This document shows, one piece after another, positions 31,351-41,550 of a DNA stretch of 64,000 nt. Each line of letters begins with the position of its first letter. Position 1 is the first letter of the stretch. Origin of the DNA: Macrobrachium rosenbergii. Its lineage: Eukaryota; Arthropoda; Malacostraca; Decapoda; Palaemonidae. The notes under the pieces are model-generated. The model was not told where the DNA came from, ran no database searches, and was given only the letters and a program-made list of their open reading frames with translations. Where the stretch lies: positions 49,158,727 to 49,222,726 of the forward strand of contig NC_089781.1 in the NCBI RefSeq assembly GCF_040412425.1. Direction: 5' to 3'. The translations under genes and the position numbers were made by a program.

Positions 31351-32983
31351 TTAGGAGTCTGTGATTCTAGTATGTGGCGAACAGGTCCACTTCCAGTTGT
31401 GGAAGCATGTTGGCTATTATTTGAAAAGAGTGGCTGTCAACATCCACTCTGCTGAGGCTGTCATTTTCCTTGATAGAGAGTCTTCTATTACAATGAGACC
31501 CCCTGTGAGGTGAACTGCAGACATGTGCCACTTCCTTGCTTGCGCCATCCGAAGGATGGCTAACATTACCATATTGAAAGGAGGTGAATGTGATCCAGAC
31601 CTCTTGATATAGGATATTGTGGTTATGTTCTCTCTCTTCTAGAGGTTTGAGTTTTTTAAGAGACAAAAAGACAGCCATCAGCTCCAGGAAATTGATAAAA
31701 CAATTCCTGAGTAGATGATCACCTCCCTGCCACCTGACAATCCTCCCAATGTCCTCCCAACCCGTCAACAAGGCATCTGTGTGTTTGTCACTCACACAGA
31801 TGGAGGAGTCAGGGTGACCTGTTTCACCAAAGATTCCTTCCAAATCTAAGGCTGAAGTATCTCCCCAACTCTTTTAATCCTTTGATGAGGTCTGTCTCAC
31901 ATCTTTTTTCTTGCATGCGATAGCCAGAATTTGTTCACATTTTCAGTTGCAATCTATGCATTGGATCTATTACTGATGAGAACTGCAGCAGACTCATCAC
32001 ACGTTCTGATTGCCATCTGGAAGCTCTGGGCTGTGCAAGGAACCTTTTGAGGACTTGCCTTACTCTGTTTTGAGTATGATGGGGAGAGACAACAGGCCAT
32101 GAAGAGTATCCCAACACAGTCCCAGCCACTGAAAGTGTCTGCTGGGTGTGAGGTAGGATGTTTTCAAATTTATAATAAAACCTTTTGACTGTACTGTAGT
32201 CTGTTGACCATTGCTCTTAGGTTTTTCAAGCACTCTTTTCTTGTGGACCCCCAGATCTTTTTGTTTGAGTTCTCAAACGAATACCATTGCCAGTTTTGAA
32301 AAATATTCTTTAGGCAATGTTTAACCCAAAGGACACAACTTTGAATCTGTACGTCTTTCCCTATTCGAAACCTTAGGAGGGGCGGAAAGGAACGGCTATA
32401 GGGATGTGCCAGTGTGCATCTTTCAGATCCATAGAAACTGTCCGCGTCCCTTTTTGAAATGATTCAATGTACTTAGGCAATGGTAATTATCCAAAACTTT
32501 CGGCAAACAATGTGCTTGTTCAATGTTGATTGGTTGAGGATCACTCTTCTTTTGGATGAGTCCCTTTTGAGGACACTGAAGAGACACACTTGGTGGTGAA
32601 TATACGCAAGTTTCTGTCCCCCCACAGGGAAAACTTCCATTGTCTGTGATGTCATCGAAGCTGACCCCCAACCAATAAAATTCCTCTTGGTATCTGCCTC
32701 CTCCTCTGCCTTCACCTTTGATAGACATTTCTGGTGTTGTTTTTCCTTTTTCTTCCTTTGAGATGGTTTTTGGACCTTGTGAAAAAGGATGGCCTTGAAG
32801 TTGTTGCTGTTGTCCCTTTGCAGGGAATTGTCCCTTCCGACCACCTACCTGTTTTTTGAGGAAAAAGTTTTGCCTTGTATGATTTTTTATCAAAGTGAGC
32901 CTTTTTTGGTGTTGGGTAAAGGGAAATTTTGGGTTCTTTGTTTCCTGGATTCCTCTTTTCTCAGAAGAGCGTACACTGTACAA
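31351..32983 (-). pseudogene. DIRS-E RT and RNase H, decayed
   Basis: Minus-strand pieces in several frames: FSVLKRDSSKRRVILNQST (about 32580, matching FSVPKKDSDKQRVILDLSR), RASRWQSERVMSLLQFSSVI (about 32020, matching RASRRTQERVLGSLQFSSV), the thumb region, then SICVSDKHTDALLTGWEDIG, NCFINFLELMAVFLSLKKL, ENDSLSRVDVDSHSF and LPQLEVDLFATY (31843-31367). The YLDD box is not readable in an open frame. The coding homology is cut at 31351 by DIRS-C. Confidence 0.7.
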
Positions 32984-32989
32984 TTCTGT

Positions 32990-34802
32990 TGGTGGGCATG
33001 ATCGTTGAGTTGAGCCAAAACAGACTCCTTAACAGGTCCTTACAGAAGGGGTTAGAATGTAATAATGCAGTGACACTGGAGAGTGATTTGATGGAGCTTT
33101 CCAATGCTTCCATTCGCAATTTTATGTGCCATTCTAGGAAGTCAAAGAGTGCTTTCCATCAGGTTCTCATGAGACTTTTGGCCTCAACAGCAAAAATTAT
33201 CCTGGGATGTTCTGGAAGCCTTAAGATGGCAACTTCCAGCAAGGTGGTAGAGGTTATAATGCTAAGGAGTCAGAGCCTAGCATAAAATTCTGATGAGGCT
33301 ACTTGGTGAGCAACTTGGGTCTTATTCAAAAAGGAAGTAGAGATCCATTTTTCATTGACCTGGTAAAGGGTGATTTCTTTAGTTTTTAATGCGATAGGCA
33401 CAGGTAAGAAAACCAATTCTGTTAGTGGTTTCTCCAAGTCTGGTGAGGATGGTACCAGGTACCAATCTGTATTAGGGAATGCTGCTGTTTGTAAATTCTA
33501 CATTTACAACTTCGATTATAGTTTTTCTCTCATTAATTACCTACTTGACACTGGGAGAGAAAGTGCAGATTGAGGTGTCTCACCAAGGATTATCAGTATC
33601 ATCAGGGGTGAGTATTGGATCCCCTATTATGTTTTGATCTGAAGTTCTATATTCCAAACTGACCCACTGTTGTTTTTAGTCAGAATTCTAAGATCAGACC
33701 TTGTTTGGGCGGCATTTGTATCTACACTCACTTTTCGGTTACAGGATGTAGTACTTTTACACTTTGGTGCGTACATGACTGACTGGCTTTGCTTTTCAGA
33801 ATCATGCTTCATGTCCCTTATATATTGCCATTCTGTGGCAAGGGCATCTTTGATGGTACTTAATTTCCTTACGGAATTGACCAAATGGTGCAAGCTGTGT
33901 ATCCCTTTTGGGGGAACTTGCTGCAAACAGTGTATCCCTTTTGGGGGAGCTTGCCGCAAACTGTGTCCCTTTAGGAGTACAGGTCAATAAAAACTCAATT
34001 TCCTTACAGAACTGATCAAATGCCACAAACTGTGTATCCCTTTTTTTGGGGGCGCTTGCTGCAAACTGTCTATCCCTTTTGGGGGAGCTTGCCATGAACT
34101 GTGTATCCCTTTTAGGGAGCTTGCCATAAACTGTGTATCCCTTTTGGGAGAGCTTGTGCAATCTAACTGAGCTTCAGCAACTAAACTGTAACTGCCTGTT
34201 AATGAAGGGGCAGAAGTCCTGGGCAAGTTACTATACCTTTCCAAAAATGTAGACATTTCAGTCTGAGTTACGTGGATCCCAGTATCCCTTTTGGGGGAAA
34301 GATCCTATTCAGCAATGATAGCTGCATGAGGAATAGAATTCCTTCTGGGAGGTTTCTTCCATGGCTAGCTTAAATTTATATCCCTGAGCCTTCTGGGTTC
34401 AGCAGGGCCATTTCAATGGCAATGTTCACTCCATATTTTTTACTAAGAATGTCAACTCCATGTAAAGATTCCTCTACTTCCTCCACAGCGTTAACCTGGG
34501 AGGTATTGGCGACTGATGTTAATGGGTTTTGGCCCACACATTAATGTTGTTCAGAGGAAGGGGTAAATATCTGCTGCCGGAGTTCTGCCGGAAAGATAAT
34601 CTCCCCCTTCCTCACCCCTTCTGAACCCTAGGCCCCATTGAGACAGCCTAAAAGGAGCTGTTTCGTCCTTAAAACTTGCTGCCAAGAGCATACTACAGAT
34701 CTCGTCCAAATCTGGTGACCAAGCAAATTTTCCTTGTTTTTTACAAGGACTATGCTCATGGCAGGTGGTATGGGCCATACCCACTGGCAAAAATTGAACC
34801 AA
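32990..34802 (-). pseudogene. DIRS-E zinc-finger-like segment and gag, decayed
   Basis: At 34802-34680 the minus strand encodes GMAHTTCHEHSPCKKQGKFA then WSPDLDEICSML. This keeps the H-x2-C-x2-H-x2-C spacing and the final cysteine of the exon in A-D, so the feature predates the split of the families. Further on is a repetitive segment (see 33890-34160), and around 33290-33000 gag-like residues align weakly with the LFQVLTKSLLASFQSDL region. No long intact frame remains. Confidence 0.5.
33890..34160 (-). repeat. 33-bp minisatellite inside DIRS-E gag
   Basis: Seven to nine imperfect units of about 33 bp built on GTGTATCCCTTTTGGG and AGCTTGCCGCAAACT. Because 33 is a multiple of 3, they encode an 11-residue repeat (RDTQFAASSPK type) on the minus strand. 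Two longer interruptions (TACAGAACTGATCAAATGCC type) separate sub-blocks. Specific to E. Confidence 0.7.
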
Positions 34803-35414
34803 GCAATTTGCTACGGAATACTTGAACTGAAGATCCTGCCTAATGGTGGCCCTGTAGTCATATAAAGCAAGTTGTTATTAGAAGCTAGTTAGTATTAATT
34901 GTTTTTAAGTGAGGGACACTTATGTAGTTCCTCATATAGTTTGCATATTACAGGCTAATCTGATTACAATTGTGCAGTTTTAATAAATTTAATTAACTAT
35001 CTATGTTAAACCTTCTAAGGTTTAGGTTAGTTTTGATACCTGGACATGGCTGTATTACTTATACAATGTTAGTCCTTTTGCAATGGCCAAGTGAAATTTT
35101 TAATTCCAATTGTCATGCCATTCACACTAACTGCTATGAGGTAATTTGTTTGACTAACCCAAACTACTGTTTTGTATAGCTTGGGGTAATGATTCTAGTT
35201 TAATCTACGTTAAGCTAAGAACAGAGGATTTCTTAGAAGGTTCTTGCTTAACCTATTCTAAGCTTATTTACAACTTAAAAGATATAAACTTTACAGAAAA
35301 TAGTTCTCTTATCTCTTTTTCTATTTTATGTGGCCAAGACTACCTTTTCATCTGATATTTGGCCATCGCTGTTTTAAGCTAATAGTAGGATATTCCTTAT
35401 ATGGGGATTCCTAC
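34803..35414 (-). other. DIRS-E leader segment, nothing recognisable
   Basis: AT-rich, with GGTTTAGGTTAG-like words; no gene seen. Continues on the other side of the TTAA elements at 38659. Confidence 0.4.
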
Positions 35415-37216
35415 TTAACCCTTAAATGCTGAGCCTCTATTTACAAAAGTGTTTCCCGTATGCCGGTGGGGTTTGGGAGTTAGCACTGAAGCGGAAAGAA
35501 AGTTATTTAAAAAAATCACAGCACGCTTAGTTTTTAAAATTAGTTCATTTTTGGCTCATCTTTTTCTCATTGCCTGAAGTTTAGTATGCAAAAAAATATC
35601 ATTATCATATATAAATATTGGAATATATGACTGCGAAAAAAATTTCATATATAATTGTATACAAATCGTGCTGTGAGCAAAACGGTTACAGCTAATGAGC
35701 CTTTTTTTTTTCGTTGTATTGTATACTAAATTGCGATGATTTTGGTATATAACAAATTGTAAAACGATCAAAGCAACACAGAGAAAATATTATCACAAAA
35801 TGATGTATGAATTCGTAACACGCGGATGTAAAAAAAGTTTTTTCAAAAATTCACCATAAATCAAAATATTGTGCTAGAGACTTCCCGTCTGTTGCAAAAT
35901 GAAGGTAAATGATTGAATATTACTAGAATGTAAGAGTTTTAGCTTACAATTGCGTTTTTCGACCATTTCGGTCAAGTCAAAGTTGACTGAAGGTTGAAAT
36001 TTCGGCACTTATCGTGATTTGTGTGAAAATATTTCAAAACTCATAAAAGCTACAATTGTGAGTTATTTTTTGTTGTATTCTACATGACATTGCACACATT
36101 TTCATATATAAAAAATTATGTGACGGCTAATATAAAACGGTGCAAAAATTATGACAAAGTGACTAAAGAATTTCTGAGATTTTCAGCAGAGTTAGCGCAA
36201 GCGGACGTAAGGAAAATTTTTTTTCAAAAATTCACCATAAATCAAAATACTGTGCTAGAGACTTCTTGTTTGTTGCAAAATGAAGGTAAATGATTGAATA
36301 GTACTAGAATGTAAGAGTTTTAGCTTACAATTGCATTATCAACCATTTCGGTTGAGTCAAAGTTGACTGAAGGTTAAAATTTTGGCACTTATTGTGATTT
36401 ATATGAAAATGTGTCAAAATTGATAAAAGCTACAACCATGAGTTATTTTTGTTGAATTCTACATGAAATTGCGCACATTTTCATATATAAAACTTTATGT
36501 AACGGCTAATACAAAACAGTGCAAAAATGATGACAATGTGACTAAAGAATTTCTGAGATTTTCAGCAGAGTTAGCACACGCGGACGTAGGGAAAAGTTTT
36601 TTTCAAAAATTCACCATAAATCGAAATATTGTGCTAGAGACTCCCAATTTGTTGCAAAATTAAGGTAAATGATTGAATATTCCTAGAATGTAAGAATTTT
36701 AGCATACAATTGCATTTTTCGACCATTTCGGTCGAGTCAAAGTTGACCAAAGGTTGAAATTTTGGCACTTATCGTGACTTACATGAAAATATGTCAAAAC
36801 TGATAAAAGCTACAACCATGAGTTATTTTTTGTTGTATTCTACATGAAATTGCACACATTTTCATATGTAAAACTTTATGTAAAGGCTAATAGAAAACGG
36901 TGCAAAAATTACGACAAAGTGACTACAGAATTTCTAAGATTTTCAGCAGAGTTAGCTGATGCTTTCTTTTGGGATAAGAAAGAAATTCGCGCATGCACAG
37001 CTGGGTCACGCTTGTAAACAAAACAACAGTGTGATCCGTGAACTCCCAGCAACCCTCAAGGTGCGTGATTTAAAAGTTTTTGCAAATGAGGCCTATAAGT
37101 ATTTTTCCGTGAATATTTAAAAAACTTTTTGTAGTCGACGTATTTTATGTCCACTTGGCACCTGACAGACAACTTTTATCGACGTAAAATACATCCAGTC
37201 AGCGTTAAAGGATTAA
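35415..37216 (-). mobile_element. TTAA-flanked element 2 (inverted relative to element 1)
   Basis: TTAACCCTTAAATGCTGAGC at the left and CAGCGTTAAAGGATTAA at the right, with the same internal ~380-bp repeats as element 1 in reverse orientation (three units plus a partial). The right end carries GTCGACGTATTTTATGTCC-type palindromic DNA. It shares the TTAA at 37213-37216 with the next element. Confidence 0.75.
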
Positions 37217-38658
37217 CCCTTAAACGCCGAGCCTCTATTTATGAAAGTGTCTCCCGTATGCCGGCGGCGTCCGGGAGTTAGCACTGAAGCGGAAAAAAAG
37301 TTTTTTTCAAAAAATCACAGCACGCTAGTTTTTAAGATTAACAGTTCATTTTTGGCTGCTTTTTTGACATTGCCTGAAGTTTAATATGCAACCATCAGAA
37401 ATGAAAAAAAATACAATTATCATGTATAAATATTGAAATATATGACAGCGAAAAAAAATTTCATATATAATTGTATACAAATCGCGCTGTTAGCAAAACG
37501 GTTAAAGCTAACGAGTTATTTTTTTTTCTTTGTATTGTACACTAAATTGCGATGATTTTGGTATATAAAAATCTGTAAAATGATCAAAGCAACACAGAGA
37601 AAATATTATCACAAAATGATGCATGAATTCGTAATGTGCGGACGTAAAAAGTTTTTTTAAAAAATTCACCATAAATCGAAATATTGTGCTAGAGATTTCT
37701 CGTTTGTTGCAAAATGAAGGTAAATGATTGAATATTACTAGAATGTAAGTTTTTAGCTTACAATTGCAGTTTTCGACAATTTCGGTCAAGTTAAAGTTGA
37801 CCGAAGGTCGAATTTTTTCTATATGATTTATATGAAAATATTTCAAAACTAATAAAAGTTACAACCATGAGTTATTTTTTGTTGTATTCTACATGAAATT
37901 GCACACATTTTCATATATAAAACTTTATGTAACGACTAATATAAAATGGTGCAACCATTACAACAAAGTGACGAAAGAATTTCTGTGATGTTCGGCCGAG
38001 TTACCGTGCGGACATAAGGAAAAAGTTTTTTCAAAAATTCACCATAAATCAAAATATTGTGCTAGAGACTTCCAATTTGTTGTAAAATGAAGGTATATGA
38101 TTGAATATTACTAGAATGTAAGATTTTTAGGTTACAATTGCGTTTTTCTACCATTTCGGTCACGTCAAAGTTGACCGAAGGTTGAAATTTTGGCACTTAT
38201 CGTGATTTATATGAAAATATGTCCAAACTGATAAAAGCTACAACCATGGGTTGTTTTTTGTTGTATTTTACATGAAATTACGGACATTTTCATATATAAA
38301 ACTTTATGTAATGGCTAATATAAAACGGTGCAAAAATTATGACAAAATGACGAAAGAATTTCTGAAATTTTCGGCCGAGCTACGGCGCAGACGTAAGGAA
38401 AAAGTTTTTTCAAAAATTCACCATAAATCGAAATATTGTGCTAGAGACTTCCAATTTGTTGCAAAATGAAGGTAAATGATTGAATATTACTAGAATGTAA
38501 GAGTTTTAGCTTACAATTGCATTTTTCAACCATTTTGGTCGAGTCAAAGTTGACCGAAGGTTGAAATTTTTTTTAGTCAACGTACGGTACGTCCACTCGT
38601 CACCTGACAGACAATTTTAGTCGACTTACGGTACGTCCAGTCGGCTTTTAAGGGTTAA
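37213..38658 (-). mobile_element. TTAA-flanked element 3, abutting element 2
   Basis: TTAACCCTTAAACGCCGAGC at 37213 to GTCGGCTTTTAAGGGTTAA at 38658, about 1.45 kb, with three internal repeat units. Same orientation as element 2 and joined to it through a single shared TTAA. No transposase. Confidence 0.75.
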
Positions 38659-38882
38659 CATGGTTAGGCTACTGCCTGTTCTAGATTTATATCATCTTTA
38701 CGGACATAGGCTACACAAGACCCTACTAGCATGTAACCTTAAAGATATGCTAACGAGTCATAACAAACTAGGTTATTTTAATTAGGCTAGAATACTGTTT
38801 ATGTATAATCCTAGGTTTATTTGTTCCTTCTTAACCTAGTATCGGGTATTGCCTAATCCAAATTATTATAACCTTATAAGCC

Positions 38883-39153
38883 CTTTGTTGGCCGAGTCGG
38901 TTGAGCTTCAGACTGTCATTCGATGGGCCGGAGTTCAATTCCAGTGGCCGGCTGATGAAGAGTTAGAGGAATTTATTTCTGGTGATAGAAATTCATTTCT
39001 CGCTATAATGTGGTTCAGATTCCACAATAAGCTGTAGGTCCAGTTGCTAAGTAACCAATTGGTTCTTAGCCACGTAAAATAAGTCTAATCCTTCAGGCCA
39101 GCCCTAGGAGAGCTGTTAATCAGCTCAGTGGTCTGGTAAAACTAAGGTATACT
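38883..39153 (+). repeat. tRNA-derived SINE copy 1
   Basis: The tRNA-like head has a near-perfect A-box TTGGCCGAGTCGG (38888-38900) and a B-box GGAGTTCAATTCC (38930-38942), spaced as in pol III promoters. The body runs CTGATGAAGAGTTAGAGGAA, GGTGATAGAAATTCATTTCT, CAATAAGCTGTAGGTCC and CAGCCCTAGGAGAGCTGTTA, ending near 39153. The head resembles a long-arm (Leu/Ser-type) tRNA. An open frame of 62 codons across it is spurious. Confidence 0.72.
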
Positions 39154-40107
39154 TAACTTTATCTCAATATCTGTTCCTTATAATTATTCAACTATTTGTC
39201 TACCCCAGTTTGTTGTTTATATCCAATCCTAGGCTATTTGGTTTACTATATAAACAGTAATCACTAATGTGTAACCTTATAACCAGGGTTATAACTCACT
39301 CTAATCTAGGCTACTGCCTAATCTGGATTATTTTATTCACACTTAAGTGCATGGGTTACATACACAAAGCACAATTAGCCTACCTTAGTATGTAGCCTTA
39401 AGGCTAGGTTACCATCTCATCCAGCACAGATTACGATTTCATCTAGTCCTAATTACATGGTCTAATTTAGTCTAAACATGGGATGTTTCATGAAAAGTTA
39501 CCACTTAACTTGATATAAGATAATGCCTAGGCTAGTCCTGGATTATTTAGCTCATGCTAAAGTGCACAGGCTTATATAAAAGGGAAAAAATTTATACTAA
39601 TATGTGGCCTCATTGTTAGGCTATCGATTTACTTTGCCCAGATGTTGTTGTTATCTGATTCCTAGGGTCCTCGGTCTTAGCTTGGCCACTTAGGATACAT
39701 AATCCAAGGATGTACATAGGCTACAGACAACATCCACTATTAATCTAGTCTAAATTATTCTCACTTACTGCCTAGATTATTGTAGACATCGTATAATCTG
39801 AAAGGATTTTCCATATTAATAATAAGTTGTGGAACATTTCTTTTAGTTAAAACATTTAGTTAGAACTTAAAACAGTTTTCGTTTTACGAAACTAGGTAGG
39901 CTGGCGATCAACGAGCTGGGTTCCGGCTTTAACACACAAATTATATAAATTCTAGAAGTTTAAAACTAAAACTTTTAACTGAAGTTAATAATGAGCACTT
40001 ATCTTGTTATTTTTGATGTTTCCATAATCCTCGATGCTAAAACGGACAAAAAAATAGAATTTTTTCGGAGCGCTGGTAACGACGTGAACCGTTCACTTTA
40101 GACCAAA
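39154..40107 (-). other. DIRS-E leader, nothing recognisable
   Basis: Just under 1 kb of AT-rich sequence with many TAGGCTA/TAGCCTA words, as in the leaders of A-D. No coding match. Confidence 0.4.
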
Positions 40108-40433
40108 TGGAGAGTAATGGCTCCTTGGTCTTTTAACAGCCCGGTTGTAAACAAGAGGGTGGATGCACAATAGTCACTTTCTTTTTCTTGCAGTTTCTTT
40201 TAACGTTGGAAAAACTGGGCTCAGCTTCGCTGAAGATAAGGGAAAGTGCCCTCTTATCTTTGAGTCCATTATATACTCCATCATGTGTTATAATGTTAAT
40301 CATTACGACACAATACCTGGCCAAAAGACCAACTAGAAGAGAATTCTTTGATATTAATTTGGTCACCATGGAGCTCTGGTAGACCATAGAAGGTAACTCC
40401 TTGAGGATGAGACAGCGACTACGCTATCAAAAA
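40108..40433 (-). repeat. DIRS-E 5' inverted terminal repeat (also the unfilled TTAA site)
   Basis: Inverted partner of the 3' ITR at 18286-18602/21245-21337. At 40132-40137 it contains TTTTAA where the 3' ITR carries TTAA element 1, so it is the uninterrupted version of that target. The outer edge TAGCGTAGTCGCTGTC (in reverse) matches one half of the ICR. Confidence 0.8.
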
Positions 40434-40821
40434 TGCTTGAGTTGGGGGAGGACTGTGGCGCATATGCGATACCCATCGGTTTCCTGTTTATGATTTCTTG
40501 TAGGTTCAAGATCTGCCCTCGCAATGGCGCAGTCCTCATGTTCTTTGGACGATTCTTTTTTGGTAAATTTCCCCTGAAAACAACTTACAGATGATGCGGA
40601 AATTGCGTCATCGGAGCACTTACACAGTGCAATTTTCAGATTTTCCAACATGTTGACGTTTCGTATTATACCTAAGCAAGGAATAAAGATAGAAAAAAAA
40701 ATAAAGGTGGCATTAGAAAGCTGAATAAGTTTCCTATAAAACGCACTAAAGAAAGATATATGTCTTGTTAGAATAAAATTTATTGACGCAGTTTCGCATC
40801 ATCGGATCACCAGAGGGTTAA
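40434..40821. mobile_element. Right part of the possible TTAACCCTCT-ended element
   Basis: Ends AGAGGGTTAA at 40821 and contains the 125-bp stretch shared with 17911-18037. It also has an inverted pair GATGATGCGGAAATTGCGTC (40592) and GACGCAGTTTCGCATCATC (40785). See the entry at 17487. Confidence 0.33.
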
Positions 40822-40859
40822 CAGGCCCAATAAATTTTAGCAAAAGTGGAAAATTCCAC

Positions 40860-41160
40860 AAAATTAGTCTAAAGAAACATGTAATAATAAATGAGACTCT
40901 TGGACTCAAACCCGGGAACAAATTCCTGGGGTTCAAGAGCCCCTCACCACGTCAAGGTGGTCCCACATCGAGGGGGAGTAGAAAATATAGCTATATAATT
41001 ACTTGGTCAGTTACATATATGAAAATCATTTTTTTATCATGTTATCTCATGTATCTAGATTGTGTGTATGTTATTATCTCTACTTTGTATACTCCATGTA
41101 TATAGCCTTGAGCTGCAATAAAATTCATTAGTATTATTATTACTTATATGAATAAATATT
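40860..41160 (+). repeat. Possible LINE 3' tail
   Basis: Contains an imperfect hairpin (CTTGGACTCAAACCCGGGAA with TTCCTGGGGTTCAAGAG), then GCCTTGAGCTGCAATAAAAT and an ATT-repeat tail near 41130-41150. A hairpin, an AATAAA-like word and a short-repeat tail are common at LINE 3' ends. No coding part is present, so the family cannot be named. Confidence 0.3.
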
Positions 41161-41245
41161 CAAGTACAATCCACAATAGGCATTTAATAGTTCATGGAGA
41201 GAATCATGACAGAATGCAGCACTATACATCACAGCTTTATCTCAC

Positions 41246-41314
41246 CTGAAGGCCCTGGTTCTACATACAACTCATCTCCAATTTTTGCTAAGGAATGGAC
41301 AGCCCTGCCAAACA
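41246..41314 (-). CDS. RAD9-like checkpoint protein exon (host gene)
   Basis: Minus-strand 69-bp segment between a good acceptor (polypyrimidine then TTATTTCCAG) and a consensus donor (CAG|GTGAG). It encodes FGRAVHSLAKIGDELYVEPG plus PS, closely matching the N-terminal region of RAD9 proteins (LGKAVHSLSRIGDELYLEP in human, from memory). RAD9 is a subunit of the 9-1-1 DNA-damage checkpoint clamp. Neighbouring exons are not in the window: about 0.7 kb of non-element DNA surrounds this exon and transposons fill both sides. It could be a dispersed gene fragment, but the intact splice sites argue for a real exon of a transposon-laden gene. Confidence 0.65.
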
Positions 41315-41550
41315 CTGGAAATAAAACTGAAGGTTAATTACAAATTAAAATATCTTGAATTAAAAAAAATAAATATTTGGCTTCTAAACTTACAAGTTTT
41401 TTATTGTGTAGCAAAAAATCCACAATTTTATTTAAATCTCTATTACTAATCTCAGCAGTTGACAAACTATACAATCTACCACTAGATGATCAGCAATAGC
41501 CACTCAAGAGTAACAGAAAGTGTTACATTATACAGCATATATAATATATA

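Larger units (their letters stand above)
18286..40433 (-). mobile_element. Older DIRS-like retrotransposon E, broken up by nested inserts
   Basis: A second, diverged DIRS family on the minus strand. Its 5' ITR is at 40108-40433 and its 3' ITR at 18286-18602 plus 21245-21337. The ICR at 21338-21425 is complementary to both ends. In order from the 5' end come a leader, a zinc-finger-like exon and gag (34802-32990), RT/RNase H (32983-31351), then after insert C the methyltransferase-like tail (23076-22990) and YR (about 22420-21880). Inserts are DIRS-C (8.27 kb), a TTAA element (2.64 kb), two more TTAA elements (3.24 kb) and two SINEs. Subtracting them leaves roughly 8 kb, about the size of family A-D elements. 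All genes are decayed. Confidence 0.82.

Noticed and set aside
33890..34160. Regular ~33-bp repeats suggestive of a CRISPR array
   Set aside because: The units are directly contiguous with no unique spacers, encode an in-frame peptide repeat, and lie in a eukaryotic transposon.
38883..38955. Functional tRNA gene
   Set aside because: The A- and B-boxes are present but the cloverleaf cannot be completed and the sequence continues into a SINE body.
38849..39037. 62-codon frame
   Set aside because: It lies across the tRNA-derived SINE; the matching frame at 22671 arises from the other SINE copy.
17911..40742. 125-bp direct repeat on both sides of DIRS-E taken as a target duplication
   Set aside because: It is far too long, lies 190-250 bp away from the element ends, and DIRS elements integrate without duplications.
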